NCBI RefSeq assembly: GCF_963576615.1
Contig: NC_088717.1
Coordinates: 57,305,526 to 57,369,525 of the forward strand
Direction of reading: 5' to 3'
Length of the DNA stretch: 64,000 nt
Origin: Watersipora subatra
Taxonomy: Eukaryota; Bryozoa; Gymnolaemata; Cheilostomatida; Watersiporidae
Positions 27,101-38,700 of the stretch are shown here, in pieces (the first letter of the stretch is position 1; the number at the start of each line of letters is the position of its first letter). A model generated the notes under the pieces. That model did not search any database and was not told the origin of the DNA. It saw only the letters and a program-made list of their open reading frames with translations. The position numbers and the translations under genes were made by a program.

Positions 27101-28326
27101 TGGTCAATTCGTGACACAGTTTACACAGCTTCTTATTAGCTTATAAAAATTACGATTTTAGTATATTAGATTTTCAGAAAGTCTGTCTATAGTGAATCCT
27201 AGTTTGTTCGGGCTCTATGCAATGTTTGGAAAAAAAACTAATGTTGACAAAAGATTGCACTTGGTCAAGATTTCCATAGAGTGAATAGGCTAACTCGCTG
27301 GCTTTATTAACAGAGTTAGATGTATTGCATTTATAAATAGCCCGTGATCAACATAGACTTACGAGATGAGAACCAACAAAATGAGCTCCCATTAGTTTTG
27401 AAGTCAGGATACCTGTCCTTACACAAGTCTAGAGCTTGAAATGTTATTATAGAACCTTACGTTAGGTATACTATACAAAGTTGCACTCTGCTGCAAGGCA
27501 TTGAAGTTTTAGTGTATTATCACTTTTTATAATATTATAATTTCTTCACACAAATAGACATTATGTTTTAATTATGTTGTATTATACATTATATCAAATT
27601 ATATTATTTCATATTTTAATTGTATTATACATATTTGACATTATATTATGATACGTTGCATTATATTATCTCATCCTGGGTTCTATATTATACAATATGT
27701 TATATCAGCCTGACCTTTAGTGTAAAACCTATTATGTTAGTCAAACATATTATGTTCTACTAAGTTGCACTAGGTGAAAGGCATTGTAGTTTCAGTATAT
27801 TGCCACTTTGCACTGTATTCTGCATTTCTCCAGATGGTTGCAACATTTTGCTGGTAATGTCTACTCCCCGTTGGTTATTGTTTTAACTAGCATAATATCT
27901 TGAACAATTTGTTACTACAAGTTTAATAATTCAGCGCAGCAAATAGGTAGAAACAGACCGTTTTATGAAATCTAATTTCAGCGGGAAAAGATGTCGTTGG
28001 TATTTGTTCAGTTTATCACTTGAAATAAATTTATATGGGGATATATTTTAGGTCCTTCTGTACATCCTGGTGGAGGACCAGGTGCAATAATTGGTGGCGG
28101 TAGAAGAGATGGAAGGATAAGAGAAGGAATAGGTGGAGACAGAAGAGGTGAAAGAGGTAGAGGTCAAGAAGGTGGATCAAGAGGAAGTAGGAATAGACCA
28201 GGAGAATTCAACCCAAGAGAAGGTGGAGCAAGAGGAAGCGTGCCAAGGGAAGTGAGAGGTGGAAATCAAAGAGGAAGAGGGAATTCTAGACAGAGAAGCA
28301 GCGGTGGTAGAGGGAGAGGATTCTAA
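16971..28326 (+). CDS. Secreted plant/fungal-type haem peroxidase with Gly/Arg-rich tail (408 aa)
   Basis: Family role: extracellular haem enzyme that uses H2O2 to oxidise phenolic or other substrates. Coding exons: 17665-17736, 19959-20118, 21790-21915, 22453-22641, 23053-23174, 24646-24776, 25289-25388, 26969-27020 and 28052-28326. They total 1227 bases with every phase consistent. Starting at 16971 would add three residues. Residues 1-19 form a signal peptide (LLFILLAAFAG). The distal haem site is RLIFHDC (Arg49, His53) and the proximal site is GAHTLGRA (His185). ALDNQYY, NIDMCLLKD and VERYANNDYLW fit the C-terminal half of the fold. Residues 318-408 are a basic tail rich in RGG/GRG/SRG, encoded by the last exon. 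Many Cys suggest disulphides. Unlike animal myeloperoxidase-type enzymes, it belongs to the superfamily of fungal and plant peroxidases. Substrate unknown. Confidence 0.9.
18770..19330. repeat. TA-rich low-complexity tract
   Basis: Several hundred bases of ATATTA/TATAAT sequence inside the first coding intron of the peroxidase gene. No coding signal. Confidence 0.8.
19434..19760. repeat. 11-bp satellite (TACTACTACCG), about 29 copies
   Basis: Nearly perfect array in the peroxidase intron 17737-19958, with one shortened unit near 19714. Since 11 is not divisible by three, each forward frame runs through an 11-codon peptide repeat (YYYRTTTVLLP), which explains the long open frames here. Confidence 0.97.
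20600..20950 (-). mobile_element. Degenerate Helitron-type element (minus)
   Basis: Shares blocks with the copies at 21107-21561 and 38780-39156: GAGTAACTTAAGCTAGTAAC, TATTCCATAGTATGGCAA and CTGGACATAC. Lies in the peroxidase intron 20119-21789. Ends are unclear. Confidence 0.5.
21107..21561 (+). mobile_element. Nonautonomous Helitron-type element
   Basis: Begins TCTTTGTGTTTGTC and ends in ACGCAATGCTGGGCATTAATCTAG, consistent with a TC...CTAG Helitron outline with a weak hairpin before the end. It contains three 28-bp direct repeats (GATTGGTTACAATACTCACG, 21287-21370) and the CTTAAGTTACTAGCTTAAGT block shared with other copies. No coding capacity. Confidence 0.6.
22778..22820. repeat. Short palindrome in a peroxidase intron
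   Basis: ATAGGATGCTAGT is matched by ACTAGCATCCTAT about 15 bases later, flanked by TTTTCAT and ATGAAAG. A hairpin of unknown role. Confidence 0.7.
24090..24156. repeat. (TA)n microsatellite
   Basis: An uninterrupted TA run of about 33 units directly before the Helitron-type 5' end at 24157. Confidence 0.95.
24157..24519 (+). mobile_element. Nonautonomous Helitron-type element
   Basis: Starts TCTCAGTTTGTCGATTGG after a TA run and ends ACCCGTGCAACGCAGGG then GGCTAG followed by T. This matches the TC 5' end, hairpin and CTAG 3' end of Helitrons inserted between A and T. The 3' 100 bases resemble the copy at 29943-30315. No ORF. Confidence 0.65.
26094..26190. repeat. Short tandem repeat, three units
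   Basis: Three copies of AATGCTGAGGTTTAG, then AGACCAAGAG, in the peroxidase intron 25389-26968. Confidence 0.75.
26446..26545. repeat. About 34-bp tandem repeat, three units
   Basis: AACAAACAGCCAGGCTATCA, then TGCAGGCATACT, repeated three times in the same peroxidase intron. Confidence 0.8.
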
Positions 28327-29942
28327 TGCTTTGAATGACTGATAGTTGATCAACACTTACTCATTGGTGATAGGCTCTAAATTCATAGACATATATGTAT
28401 AGTTATTGTAGAAAAGGATGTATACTTATACAAATAGGTTTACTTATGTAGAAGGGATTGTATACTCGCTGTATACATATATGTATACCTAAATGGAAGT
28501 GGCTTTATATTTATATATGTCTTATATACATATATATATATAAACATATAAGTATATATACATATACTTATATACCATATATACTTTTCAAACTCAATCA
28601 TCACCTTTTCTTAAATTTCTAACATAAATCATTGTTTTTGCTTTAAACTTTATAGTCCTGTAGGCCTACACATTTACCATGTACATACCAGACCAGCAAA
28701 ATATACATAACAATGGTGTTGTTTTTGACCATTGATTTATAAAAAATAAATTTTAATTTAGAAGTGGATCTTAACTCAATGAGTGATAGTTTCGATGTTA
28801 AGTCAGCATCCCTCTAATTCTATAATCGCAGTGAGAAAACGATAGGGTTTCCTACAAAGTGTGGGTGTTTTTAATACAAAACAGTAAATTCTAGCAGCTG
28901 ATAATAAAATTCAAAACTGCATATTTTATTTCTTTGATATACAACTGATAGGTTACCCATGAGTCTAAAAGTATTCGGTTTATCAGCATAAGATCATGAA
29001 TTCCGATTCGATGTCAAAAGCGAGTTACTATGAAAAACCTTTTGGTCAATCCTACATCTACTAGTTTGAGGAGTCACGCCTTGAAAACATTTGAATCTTT
29101 TTCAGAGGCTGTAATTTTGCTGAAAGTAATAGACAAGTTGTTATTGACGCCTTCAGCTCAAGCAAGCTTAAATAATAAACATCTAAAAAATCGTTGCTGT
29201 TTTTGCTTTTTTTATAGCGTACTAGATGCTATCTCGCATCATGGCAACCATTAAAAACAGCACACGATACGGTTGATATAAGAGCTGTAACGATGGCAAT
29301 TATTTTATGGGTCAGGTGTGGCGGATAAAATAAGGTTACAAAGATGCACTATCTTCCATTCAATGTGCCACTCATATCTTGCTAACTTACTATACATTCT
29401 TATCATTCTCATGCTTTTATAAAATATTCTGAATACATTTGCAAGCTAAAGGTAAGTTCATGCAAACATTCACTTACTAGTGTTCAAGACTATGGTAAGT
29501 TAGCGGGGTGAATGGGATAAAATGCAATCAAGCTGGAAGCTTTTTACAAAAAACTTCCAGACATTTAGACTTCCCTTAAAATAGTTAATAATATTTTTTT
29601 GTGTAAAAACTGAGCAAAATTTAATAAAGAAATCTACAGTAAGTGCAGTAAGTGCATGACTTTGAGAGATGTTTTGATCAACTAACTTGATATAGATTAG
29701 CATGTATTTATTAAAGCTCTCTCCTCCCTTTGCTATAGGCTTAAAAATCGGCTTAAAGACAGTAACATTGCTAAGGGTTCTCATACATGTAGATTAGGAT
29801 GCTTAATATAAATAGTATATAGACCCCACCAAGTTAGAGCTTGTTTGTGTAGAACAACTAGCTGACTAATTAGTGGTGGTAGTAGAAGCATTAGTACTAG
29901 TAGCAGTGTTGGTAGTGTCAAAAATCTATATATATATATATT
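28327..29942. other. Peroxidase 3' flank and spacer
   Basis: A possible polyadenylation signal AATAAA sits near 28745, giving a 3' UTR of about 430 bases if used. The rest is AT-rich spacer. Open frames at 29030-29254 and 29500-29784 lack domains. Confidence 0.4.
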
Positions 29943-30315
29943 TCTCAAAGTATGTCATCTGTGGATCTGTCATTCCGGCTAAAGCTATTAAAATCTTAGA
30001 ATAAAGAATCTCTACCTAAGAAGATTTGATCTCGAACACTTCCCTTCGCCCGTCCAATGCCGTACAAATTAAACCACAAAGATTGATTTTTGGCTATCTG
30101 ATATATATCGCTACATGAGAGAAAATACCCAACGGCTATACGTACTACGCAGGGTGATTGTGTAGCGTGAGACAAATAGCTTTCGTTAGGAAGCTTATTC
30201 AAATTTTCCATTTGCATTGTGCCAGACTGATAGCAAGTGGCAGGCAACTCTCATTACTCCTCATTGTTTACAAGTTGATTTTGAATACCTGGGCAGCGTT
30301 GGGTAGCACAGCTAG
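29943..30315 (+). mobile_element. Nonautonomous Helitron-type element
   Basis: Starts TCTCAAAGTATGTCATCTGT and ends CCTGGGCAGCGTTGGGTAGC then ACAGCTAG before T. Its beginning matches the copy at 38088 and its end the copy at 24519. No ORF. Confidence 0.65.
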
Positions 30316-30339
30316 TAGTATATATAAGTAAAAATAGGG

Positions 30340-30480
30340 GTGCTGGTAGAGGTCGACGTACTAGCAATATCTGTAGTACTGATAGATGTAGTAGTACTAG
30401 TAACACCTGTAGTACTGATAGATGTAATAGTACTAGTAAAAGTAGTTATACTGGTGGAGGTAGTAGCACTTTTAGTGTTG
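30340..30480. repeat. Degenerate TAGTACTAGTA/GTAGTACTGATAG repeat
   Basis: Several imperfect units following the Helitron-type element. Similar TAGTACTAGTAGCAG sequence occurs at 29890-29910, just before it, so the element seems to have landed inside this repeat. Confidence 0.65.
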
Positions 30481-30660
30481 AATGCTTTCATCAGCTGTAT
30501 GAGCTATTGAACTGTTTAATCTGCCTTACCAATTGACAGAAATTGATAAGATCTTGAAGGGAAGAAAAGATATTTGTTCATGGAGAGCAAAGAGATTGGT
30601 AACAACTGCTGAGGTTTGATGTGTGTGTGATTGGCAGCTAAAACTTGGTCAACTCTTCCG

Positions 30661-31176
30661 ATGGGGCAGAAAAGTTGTTTTTGTAGGCAACAGCGTAGAG
30701 CGCGAACACAATATCAAAACCAAGTGTTGCAAGATGTTGAACAGCAACACTACCCTGTGTTCCAACAGCCAGTCATGTATGAACAGCCATTTGCTACCCA
30801 ACAATACTTCATGGTGCCACAACAGGGCTATTTTTCACCGCAAATGATGCAACCCCAAATACAGCAACCCTTAACACAGCAACCCCTAACACAGCAACCA
30901 TTGTTTTATATTCCTGTCATGCTAAGACAAAGTACAGGAATAGACGAAGAGCAGCTAAACATGTCATATTGTTACCATTACTGGCAGCAGAAGATTTGGT
31001 TACAACAGATGAGGCTGCTGAAAGAAAAGCAGAAGAAGGTTCGTCTGCAGCAAGAGAGATTGCTCCCGTCTAATAGCAGCCAACGTGCTTGCATTAATAG
31101 ATATCCTCTTACTAGAAGGAAACTGGAAACCCTCAGGAACACGAATAGTTATTCAAACAACCACCTCAACGGCTAA
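30661..31176 (+). CDS. Hypothetical glutamine-rich protein, ORF of 171 codons
   Basis: Not recognised. The frame is open from 30631 and its first ATG is at 30661 (MGQKSCFC); stop is 31174-31176. Residues 15-90 are rich in Gln, with a short repeat (PLTQQ twice at about residues 71-80) and Tyr/Phe/Met. Residues about 107-145 are rich in Gln, Lys, Leu and Arg (WLQQMRLLKEKQKKVRLQQE) and could form a coiled coil. The C-terminus is basic and Ser/Asn-rich. The composition is unlike the surrounding AT-rich noncoding DNA, which supports coding. It could be the last exon of a spliced gene, but no upstream exon could be joined convincingly. Confidence 0.4.
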   Translation: MGQKSCFCRQQRRARTQYQNQVLQDVEQQHYPVFQQPVMYEQPFATQQYFMVPQQGYFSPQMMQPQIQQPLTQQPLTQQPLFYIPVMLRQSTGIDEEQLNMSYCYHYWQQKIWLQQMRLLKEKQKKVRLQQERLLPSNSSQRACINRYPLTRRKLETLRNTNSYSNNHLNG

Positions 31177-32728
31177 AAAGAATCAATTTTGTCACCTATC
31201 AATACTAGTATATAACACACACTCAAAGGTTTTGTGTTGCTAGTCAGAATTCAACAAATTTTGTCTTAAAGGAATACAATTTTAAGCTTTGAATTACAGA
31301 TACAACATTCAAATATACTGTTCAAATAGCAAACCTTTCGATTGGTTGCAGCTGTTATTTGTATCTTAGGCAATAGAAATTTATAACCTACTTCTCTGGT
31401 ATGTCAAACAAAACAATTTAACAATATAAGCTCACATATGCATTCTCGTCAGACCAGTGATCTTAACCTTTTCCTCACCAATCCCGACGTATGTCAGGAT
31501 AAGAGAACTGTCTCAGCGTACCAATCCCGACGTATGTCGGGATAAGAGAACTGTCTCAGCGTACCAATCCCGTAAGTTTCTGACAGAATTCAATCAAAAA
31601 GGCAATAACTAAGAGTTATTCGCTCTTTTGTATGTCGATGTAAAAATGAACACAATTCTTAATTTTGTGTTTCAGTGTTCATAATCAACAGTTATTCATG
31701 AAAAACCTTTATGCTGGTAACTTATTACATACAAGCCTAAGCACTCTTATTTGAGCAATGGGTTGAGACTCGCCGTGGGGCACTTTCGTTATGCAGTGCT
31801 TCCACAAAAACTCTGCTCTTCAAGAGTTCATAATACCAGTAAGGAAAAATATTATAACAATTGCAATAAGTTCCAAAGAGCCTTTGTTAATTTCTATAAA
31901 AATGATAAACAGTAATTTTAGCAAATTTTAAAAATAAAAGATAATAATAAAATATTGATATATTGGCTTTGAAGGTAATTACAGAACGATAGGATCCTGA
32001 CTGGATGCTGCCTGCTGATCTAAACATACACATATTTAGACATGTCTAATAGACAACTACGTATTTTTGACTTCAGAGAATGTTAGTGACTCAGCATCAT
32101 CAAATCTATCAAATGCATTTTGTGTCAGTCAAGACTTACAACAAATTATAACACAAACCAAATTCGGCTGCCTGAAGAGAGGGCAACTCTATCTATATTA
32201 ATAAATCTCCCTGTCCCATTGTATGTGTGTTACCTCAATTATGTTCTTTGATTGGTGAGAAAAAATATTCGCAAAGGTCTATGGTTTATCTCCAGGTTAG
32301 AAAAGAGCGCATAACTCCTAGGCTTATACTCCATGTGATGGACGCCATGTACAAAATAACACTACAAAGCAGGTGCTAAAACTTAAGAATAAAATCCAGT
32401 TATTTAATGCTTATAATTTTATATCAAAATCTTACAAATTTCCAGACATATATCATTTAAAAAAATCAATTTAAAACAGCGAACTCCTTTGGTTTAAAAT
32501 GCAAATAGAATTGAGCCAGAGAATAATAAAGCGCTGTTATGAAATATAGCAGAACAATGTAAAGGTAAATAACAAAAAGACAACTGTCCAAAAATAAAAG
32601 TCACCTAGTTGAGTCAGAACGAAAAGTTATAAAGTTACGAAGTTAGATGCATGCACCGTAAATTAGTAGCCTGCACTAGTCCTATCTACCCATTATGAAA
32701 GCTAATTGTCTACAAGGCAGTCGCGGAG
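31177..32728. other. Spacer between convergent genes
   Basis: Contains two direct copies of a unit of about 47 bases (CCAATCCCGACGTATGTC, then GGATAAGAGAACTGTCTCAG) at 31480-31570. Otherwise AT-rich, and it includes the calpain 3' UTR on the minus strand. Confidence 0.45.
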
Positions 32729-35700
32729 CTAACATCCTCTAACGCCGTGCAAAGCTAACATATCTTTCGTAATAGATGGATTGTGTTCTGTTCTATAGCC
32801 CCAGCGCTGAGGCTGGGGAAATCGGGCCCCAACAAAATTTTGCTTGCAGCGTAATGAGAATGATGCAGTTCTTTCTAGCTGGGTCAGTATATTCAGCACC
32901 TGGCTATAACAGAAAAATAACAAGTTGAACTTTTCTAGAAGTTATACCTGTGGCTAGTGAGAATATAAACATGATTTGCTGTAAAAGAATAAAATGTCCT
33001 TGACATGAGTTACTTGCAATCTCTCACAACAGGTCGCTAAGAGCCTGTATTCTGATTATCACTAGTAGCATTTCATAACTATTTGTACTTGTTTGACACC
33101 TAGTAACTAGTAGTACCTTGTACCTAGTAGTACCTCGTACCCAGTAGTACCTCGTACCTAGTAGTACCTCGTACCTAGTAGTACCTCGTACCTAGTAGTA
33201 CCTCGTACCTGGTAGTACCTCGTACCTAGTAGTACCTCGTACCTAGTAGTACCTCGTACTTAGTAGTGCCTCGTACCTAGTAGTACCTCGTACCTAGTAG
33301 TACCTCGTACCCAGTAGTACCTCGTACCTAGTAGTAACTCATACCTAGTAGTACCTCGTACCTAGTAGTACCTCGTACCTAGTAGTACCTCGTACCTAGT
33401 AGTACCTCGTACCTAGTAGTACCTCGTACCGAGTAGTACCTCGTACTTAGTAGTACCTAGTAGCATAACATCCAGTTTAAGGTTATATTTACATATTACA
33501 GATAAGATCTAAAAGCAGTCGGAATACGATTCAAATCTTTAAAACAACCACCAAATCAAATCAGATTAAATAAAGAATTAAAATTTTCAAAGTATTTTTG
33601 AGCACAACAAAAAACCAATTGATTCAAACTTCTATGGGTTAGCCTCAACTCTGCATTACCATTCTATAAAGAGACAAACACACACCACAAGTTTATACTC
33701 ACAGCGTATAAATATTCTACCACAGTAAAATCTCACTATACACATCAATAAAGTGATCGCGCATAGCAGGTAAAATCTCACAACAATCGAAATGAAAAAT
33801 GAACCTACTAGTAAGCAGTTTTGGGGCAATACTAAATACTGACCTGCAATTTGGGGGCACAATATCCATGATGGTTGCATTTCTACTGAAGATAAGATTT
33901 AATGACTCCGTCCACTCACATTTGACATGAAAAAACCGAGAGGGGTGATTATTGACAGCAACCACAATCTGGCCAGACCATCCCTTATCAAGGGCGTACT
34001 TCCTCATCAGGCCTGTATCATCGCTCTACGATCGTACATGAATACATGTCACGTAACATAAGGTAGCACCGTGCGGAGAGGCTAGTCATCCAGTCCAATT
34101 TATCATCTACTAGTACCCTAACAGTCTAGTGTGGTGTGAGTGATCGTCCGTGTAGTAACTATAAGTACGATGGTGTTACAAGTTGGTCTAGCAAGCTGAA
34201 TGTCTCAGGTTCGAATCCAGTATGATGCAATTTTTTTTAACCTTCAATCGTGGCTTTGTGAATATCAAAGACCGAACACACTAGATGCTAGTATTGCGCA
34301 AAATCACAGCACGATGACAAGAAGGCAGCAGAACAAAGTGAAAGGCTTACTCAACAACCTTGCGTGTGGAGAACGACATTTGAGAGTTTTTATAAAAACA
34401 TGAAAAATTTAATCGGCATACACTTTGGTGAGCGTGTTAACAATGATTGTCACCACACAATTGCCTAAATAAAGACCATTTTAAGAAGCAAATAAAATAT
34501 TTCACAAATGTAAGCAAACATACCGACGGAGACTGGCCATCAACTCGGGTCAACCGGATCAAGAGGAAGACCAGTTGGGCAAAAAGCCAGCCAGCAAAAG
34601 AAAGACCAAACGTCAAAGAGAAGACGAGGCGGTGAAAGGAAGACCAGCCAGCAGACGGAGGGACAGGAATAAAATGTATGCAAAGGCCAGCAAAGCATTC
34701 CGAGAGACAGGGAGGAGGCAAAGGAGAGGAGCACTCAAGAGAGATAGTCGTCTGCTTTACTTTGTACCATGCTATTTACTATAATCTGCTAAATCTACTT
34801 ATATAATATATAAGAATAACCTTTGGAACAGCTCAAAGTAGCTGGTTCATAAAGTGGGGAGAAATGAAGGTTGCACAAAATCCTTAACAGTACTACACGT
34901 GGAAAGTGCTAATTTAAAACAACTCAGCATAATGATAATAGAGTCCTATCATGATATAATTCTGCCATGACAGCCATCACGAGGCGGCTACAATGGTTCA
35001 AATGAGGAGACATGACAGGTGCCATGACACCCATCATGACACGAGCTACAATGGTTCAAATGAGGAAACATGACAGGTGCCATGACAGCCATCACGAGGC
35101 GAGCTACAATGGTTCAAATGAGGAGACATGACAGGTGCCATGACAACGACACTCACGTCTATAGAAACATAAGTTAAGGAATGATAAGCACTTACCATAG
35201 TAAGAGTTCCTACGGCCAACACGAGACGTATCAAAGCATCTGATATAGTTGTGAGGGGAAGAGTTATTTGCTCCATTATGAGTGGATTGTTTGAGTGGGC
35301 GACTAGCGTGTAGTCTATATGTTCTGCAACAAACCATGTATGAGTGCATAATAAGTCTATTTTATGTGGATGGAACTGAGGCTAAGCTAATAAGGAACAT
35401 GACACAACAATTGATCAATATACATCATCAAGTTACTTTGTAAAATGACAATTACAAAAACTCTATTAAAATGATCAAAAGATTATTGTGAAAATAATTA
35501 CATGTTTTCTTACATTTCTGGTCACGTTCCACCATGTTACTAATGCATGAGAAAAGCCAAAGTAATTCATTGTTTGAAAACGCTAGGATTTAGTTTTTTT
35601 AAAACGAATGAATCATAAATAAAAAACATTATTATAACTAACATATTAAACACAGTATGATAATTATCATGCACACAGCTGCAATTAGAACACAGGAGAC

Positions 35701-38700
35701 AACTCTTTTACAGAAAAGAACAACTCCTGCTGCACTCCCACACATTAACACAATAACGTGTGACCATGGTAATAGCATATTATTTATTTAAGCATATATA
35801 TTTTGCAAATGTTTATTCGAGTAGAAATTTTCGCATTGCCATTCCTGATAGGGTTTTCATGAAATACCATAACTCCAGAGATCAAGCCTTCGTGACTCGG
35901 ACATCGACCTTGATGAATTCACCATAGCGACATCCTGACAAACTGAATACTGAACTGCTTTAATAGATGGGATTAGAGTGAACATACCATTATCAGCTGT
36001 AACTACGAGAACTGACAACTATACAACTTTTACGGTATAAATACAGACAATTGGCCGTTTGCTATAGCCTGGTTCCAATATATGTCGCAAAGCACCGGCG
36101 ACAGCACTGCAGGCTATCAGCGGTGAAATGTGAACCTACGCACCGGGTACCGCCGAGTACCGCCGGTAGTTGCCGGCGGTCGACGCAAGAGTTTAAATTT
36201 CGTTCAAGTATCGCAAAGAGCCGCAGGCAAAACCTTCTCGAAATGCACTGTACAGGTGAAGGTCAGCATTATTGAAATGGCATGGTGAGCGAACATTTTT
36301 TATGCGATTATTAGGGATGCAGCTTTATGTGAACAGAAGCTGCCGAGTCTAGCGTCGCAAGCGTTTTACTGCGCAAGATTACCGCAGGGGTCTCGCGATC
36401 GATATGGGAACCAGGCTTAAGAGTATCTCACCCCCTACTTTATGGTTGTTATTAATACTGGTAGCTTTCAGGCTCTGCTAGCAACTGGGGGCAGTTGGCT
36501 GACCCACCTCTAGACTGCCACTGCGTGAAGGAGAGGCAATACACGTAGTATGAGCCTGTTTCAAGGACAACCGAGCAGGTCACATGATTACGGATTGAGC
36601 GTTTTGTGTGAGCAACAAGCCTCCACTTGTCATCATAGACAAGGAGTAGGATATCTATCATGTCAAGGTATTTCTCCCCTCTACAATACAATAGTTGCAG
36701 TCAATCTCTCGCACGCTATGGCTTTTCGACTTTGTAAGTACAGTTGATCTTATAACCTCTAATTCGTCAACAGGAGCAATTATTTTGCACGGTGAAAAAA
36801 ATAGTCGCCGCTTAAATTCACAAATAAAAATAGCCGTTTCACATAGCCATAAAATAAGACAACTCCAAAACTTATTTACAGCTGCGGTGAAGCATATACT
36901 GCATTGATAACATTTGGATACACTTCATTGGACTAAGAACCTGGTAGATTGTTGGTGTAGACTGAGATCTACATTAGTCCTCTCTAGGATATAAAGGATG
37001 GAGCTGTTTAGATTATGATCATGAGCATTAGGGAACTTGTTGAAAAGACGGGCTTCGTGTCCAGAATCCCTTACAAAGCAGATATGAACCGCACTGAAGT
37101 ACCTTGAAAAAAGAACAATTCCTAAAATGTTACAAAATCACTTTTAGAAAGAGATCCGATTATAACGAATTGTTGTGGGCAGATTTTATGCTGTGTCATA
37201 AAGGTCTAAGGTTTATGGCAGTCAGTACTCTTTATATAGAACCATGGTATTAGAAAGAGAATTACCAGATGAATGAGCGTTGTGGAAGTCAGTAGATGAC
37301 ATAAATAAAAATAATGTTGCCTAATTTAACAGCCTATTATAATAAACTATTATAATAAACTAGAATAAAGCCTAATCTCCTTCGACTACTGAATAATCAG
37401 TACTAGAGTTGAGGTTTGATGGGAATGCTGCCACTAGTACTACACAACCAGTAAATACATATACTATGATACGTTAATAAAAAAATATAATAAAAAACAA
37501 CTCCAAACAAACTGACGCTTTCTTCCAACGAATGTTGTCTGACTCCTGAGCACCAGCCATTTAAAATTTTAAACACTCATCTGGTTAGAAACTCATGACT
37601 GCATATTCGCATGCAATAAGGACTACTGCTCTCAATGACTGCGCTCATGGATTTATATCATAAAGCACTGTAGCATTTTGTGGTGAAAATCTACACACGT
37701 GCTACAAGCTATCTGATTGGAAATAAAGGAAATACCGGGCAATGCCGGTCTTACTGCCAGGATATGATAAATAGCTGTCAGAGATGCAATATAACATAGC
37801 GCCGTATATGCCCTAGAAAAGGATTACGAAGATAGAATATAACACACACAAAAATATGTATGTGATAAATAAAATATTTATGAACATGCTGTAGCACACT
37901 TTAAAAAATGTGGAAAAACGTGTCATCAGATTATGAAGTGTTCATATTAGTCCCCATGTTGCTAATAACTTTTCATTTAATTGTGTCTTGCAATCTCCTA
38001 AGCATCAATCAAAGGCCTATACCTTATAATACATATATTTATAAATATATATATACATATATATATAATATATATTATATCTATATTTCTCAAAGTATGT
38101 TTGTGGATCTGTCATTCCAGCTATAGCGCATGCTGATTATTTCCCCAATGCGGCCACGCGATAAGATGCCCATGTTAAGAAATATTTTTCGTAAAGTTCA
38201 ATTACTATATCTGAGGTCAAAGCCAATTCTTCTTACGCGGACAATTATATTGTCTCCGTATGGCCGTATTCAAAGTTTTGATGGATAGCTTCTGGTGGAA
38301 GAGTAACCTTTTTATACACACACTTCTATGCAAGAATTGTTATTATTAACTCAACATATTCAGGACTTTTATTTTGTTTTCTCAGTTCGTATTAATTGTA
38401 TCATTACCGAATCATATTTTATTGTAATTGTAGCAAAACTGACTGAAGTTAGCTATTACTTGCTAATTATTTCACATTTACATCTCAACCCTTTTATAGT
38501 TGTTTTATTTTTTTTAATTTGTTTGACCTGCACGAAGCATTTTCCTCATGATATGAAGTTTAAAAGTTGTTTGACAAAGTTTGAAAACCTTAACATTTGT
38601 TTTTATTTTCTCTCTCAATTTATTTCAATTACAGAAAACACTTTTCTCATGATATGTAGTTTTAAAATTAGAATGGCAAATGTTATTATATGTTAAATAC

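Noticed and set aside
16971-28326. Bacterial, fungal or plant contamination as the source of the peroxidase
   Set aside because: The gene is spliced with introns holding the same Helitron-type families found in the calpain gene of the same window.
30525-30616. Upstream exon for the Gln-rich ORF
   Set aside because: The only frame-compatible join would need an intron of about 24 bases, too short to be credible.
33111-33468. Regular 17-bp array considered as CRISPR or protein-binding array
   Set aside because: Contiguous minisatellite in a calpain intron; nothing points to a function.
34150-34235. Possible tRNA gene
   Set aside because: A B-box-like sequence is present but no acceptor stem or anticodon arm could be paired by eye.
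34437-34784. Overlapping open frames rich in Arg/Lys on the plus strand
   Set aside because: They lie in the calpain intron between exons 11 and 12, lack a domain, and overlap open frames on the other strand; compositional artefact is likelier.
38328-38696. 122-codon hydrophobic open frame
   Set aside because: AT-rich codons inside a nonautonomous Helitron-type element, no recognisable domain.
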